5,719 nt of DNA from a bacterium (GTDB taxonomy: Bacteria; Bacillota; Clostridia; Oscillospirales; Acutalibacteraceae): assembly GCA_020626545.1 (NCBI GenBank), contig JAHKZS010000025.1, forward strand, positions 1 through 5,719, given 5' to 3'. The position numbers and the translations under genes were made by a program. Positions 5,304 to 5,719 of the stretch are shown here, piece by piece. The notes under the pieces are model-generated. The model did not search any database and had not been told where the DNA came from. It worked only from the letters and a program-made list of their open reading frames with translations. Position 1 is the first letter of the stretch. Each line of letters begins with the position of its first letter.

Positions 5304-5719
5304 ATGGCAAACAACAAAAACAATGTAATAATTTCCTTAAGAGATATATTCGTCGAGTTCGACGGCGAGGTAATACTTAACCATATTGACCTCGACATAA
5401 AGGACAAAGAATTTTTAACTATCCTCGGTCCGAGCGGTTGCGGTAAAACCACTACGCTTAGGATTATCGGAGGATTTTTAGAGCCCGAACAGGGTACTGT
5501 TACATTCGAGGGCGAGAAGATTAACGGACTTCCGCCTTATAAGCGGAATGTAAACACGGTGTTTCAGAAGTACTCTCTATTCCCTCACTTAAACGTGTTC
5601 GACAATATCGCCTTCGGTATGAAGATTAAAAAACTTCCCAAAAACGAGATTAAAAGACGCGTCAAGGAAATGCTCGCGATAGTAGACCTCAAGGGCTACG
5701 AAAAGCGCAGTGTATCCAA
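5304..5719 (+). CDS. potA: Spermidine/putrescine ABC transporter ATP-binding protein, N-terminal part (partial)
   Basis: The gene runs off the right edge; 138 residues are visible of a usual ~350-370. It shows a classic ABC ATPase start: Walker A GPSGCGKT (42-49), then LRIIGGFLEPEQGTV, and a Q-loop in VFQKYSLFPHLNVFDNIAFG (86-105) with Gln88. The window ends just before the expected LSGGQ signature; Walker B and the C-terminal regulatory domain are also missing. The FDGEVILNHIDLDI start and the FLEPEQG, PYKRNVNTVFQ and LFPHLNVFDNIAFG phrasing are typical of PotA, which powers polyamine uptake from the cytoplasmic face with PotB, PotC and the binding protein PotD; those genes would be expected just beyond this edge. 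A related putative iron or sugar importer ATPase (FbpC, MalK type) is less likely. The ATG is supported by AGGAG seven bases upstream. It has its own strong promoter and is transcribed divergently from the amylase gene. Confidence 0.88.
   Translation, partial: MANNKNNVIISLRDIFVEFDGEVILNHIDLDIKDKEFLTILGPSGCGKTTTLRIIGGFLEPEQGTVTFEGEKINGLPPYKRNVNTVFQKYSLFPHLNVFDNIAFGMKIKKLPKNEIKRRVKEMLAIVDLKGYEKRSVS

Noticed and set aside
5204..5452. Minus-strand open frame of 82 codons with a hydrophobic stretch
   Set aside because: It overlaps the potA promoter and the Walker A coding region in antisense; the hydrophobicity comes from AT-rich DNA.

Overview
The window looks like a chromosomal segment of an anaerobic, starch-degrading, low-to-moderate GC Firmicute of the Ruminococcus type, with Ruminococcus bromii or a close relative as the best guess. 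The reasons are a secreted AmyE-like alpha-amylase that also carries a dockerin (an arrangement known from the R. bromii amylosome), strong AGGAG-type ribosome binding sites, very AT-rich intergenic DNA, and a SpoIIQ-like peptidase that suggests a spore-former. The species assignment is inference.

Layout. Positions 1-568 (minus) hold the first half of an iron-dependent alcohol dehydrogenase very close to FucO (lactaldehyde reductase), with a good promoter at 612-640. A hairpin terminator at 667-694 separates it from a 245-residue membrane-anchored M23-family protein (721-1458, minus). That protein keeps the HxxxD and HxH zinc motifs but lacks the histidine of the usual YxHL motif. The 286-base gap at 1459-1744 is unusually structured. 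It contains a hairpin that buries the M23 gene's ribosome binding site, four 20-21 base units that fold into two strong stem-loops, an A/T-only tract, a diverged fifth unit, and the amylase terminator at 1693-1717.

Positions 1745-5035 (minus) encode a 1096-residue secreted amylase. In order it has a signal peptide, a GH13 catalytic domain with all three catalytic residues, a CBM26-like starch-binding domain, a T/P-rich linker, a dockerin, a TQAPQP linker and two further C-terminal domains, the last of which looks starch-binding. The 268-base divergent intergenic region 5036-5303 carries an extended -10 promoter for the amylase and a near-consensus promoter for a plus-strand potA gene. potA (5304 to the window end) is cut just before its ABC signature motif.

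How the genes relate. Each appears to be its own transcription unit, so the four functions (alcohol/aldehyde redox, sporulation or envelope, extracellular starch breakdown, polyamine uptake) are neighbours rather than one operon. The amylase could feed the cell with maltooligosaccharides while held in a cohesin-dockerin complex, and the alcohol dehydrogenase could reoxidise NADH during fermentation; both links are inference. No mobile element, CRISPR array, tRNA or rRNA was seen.
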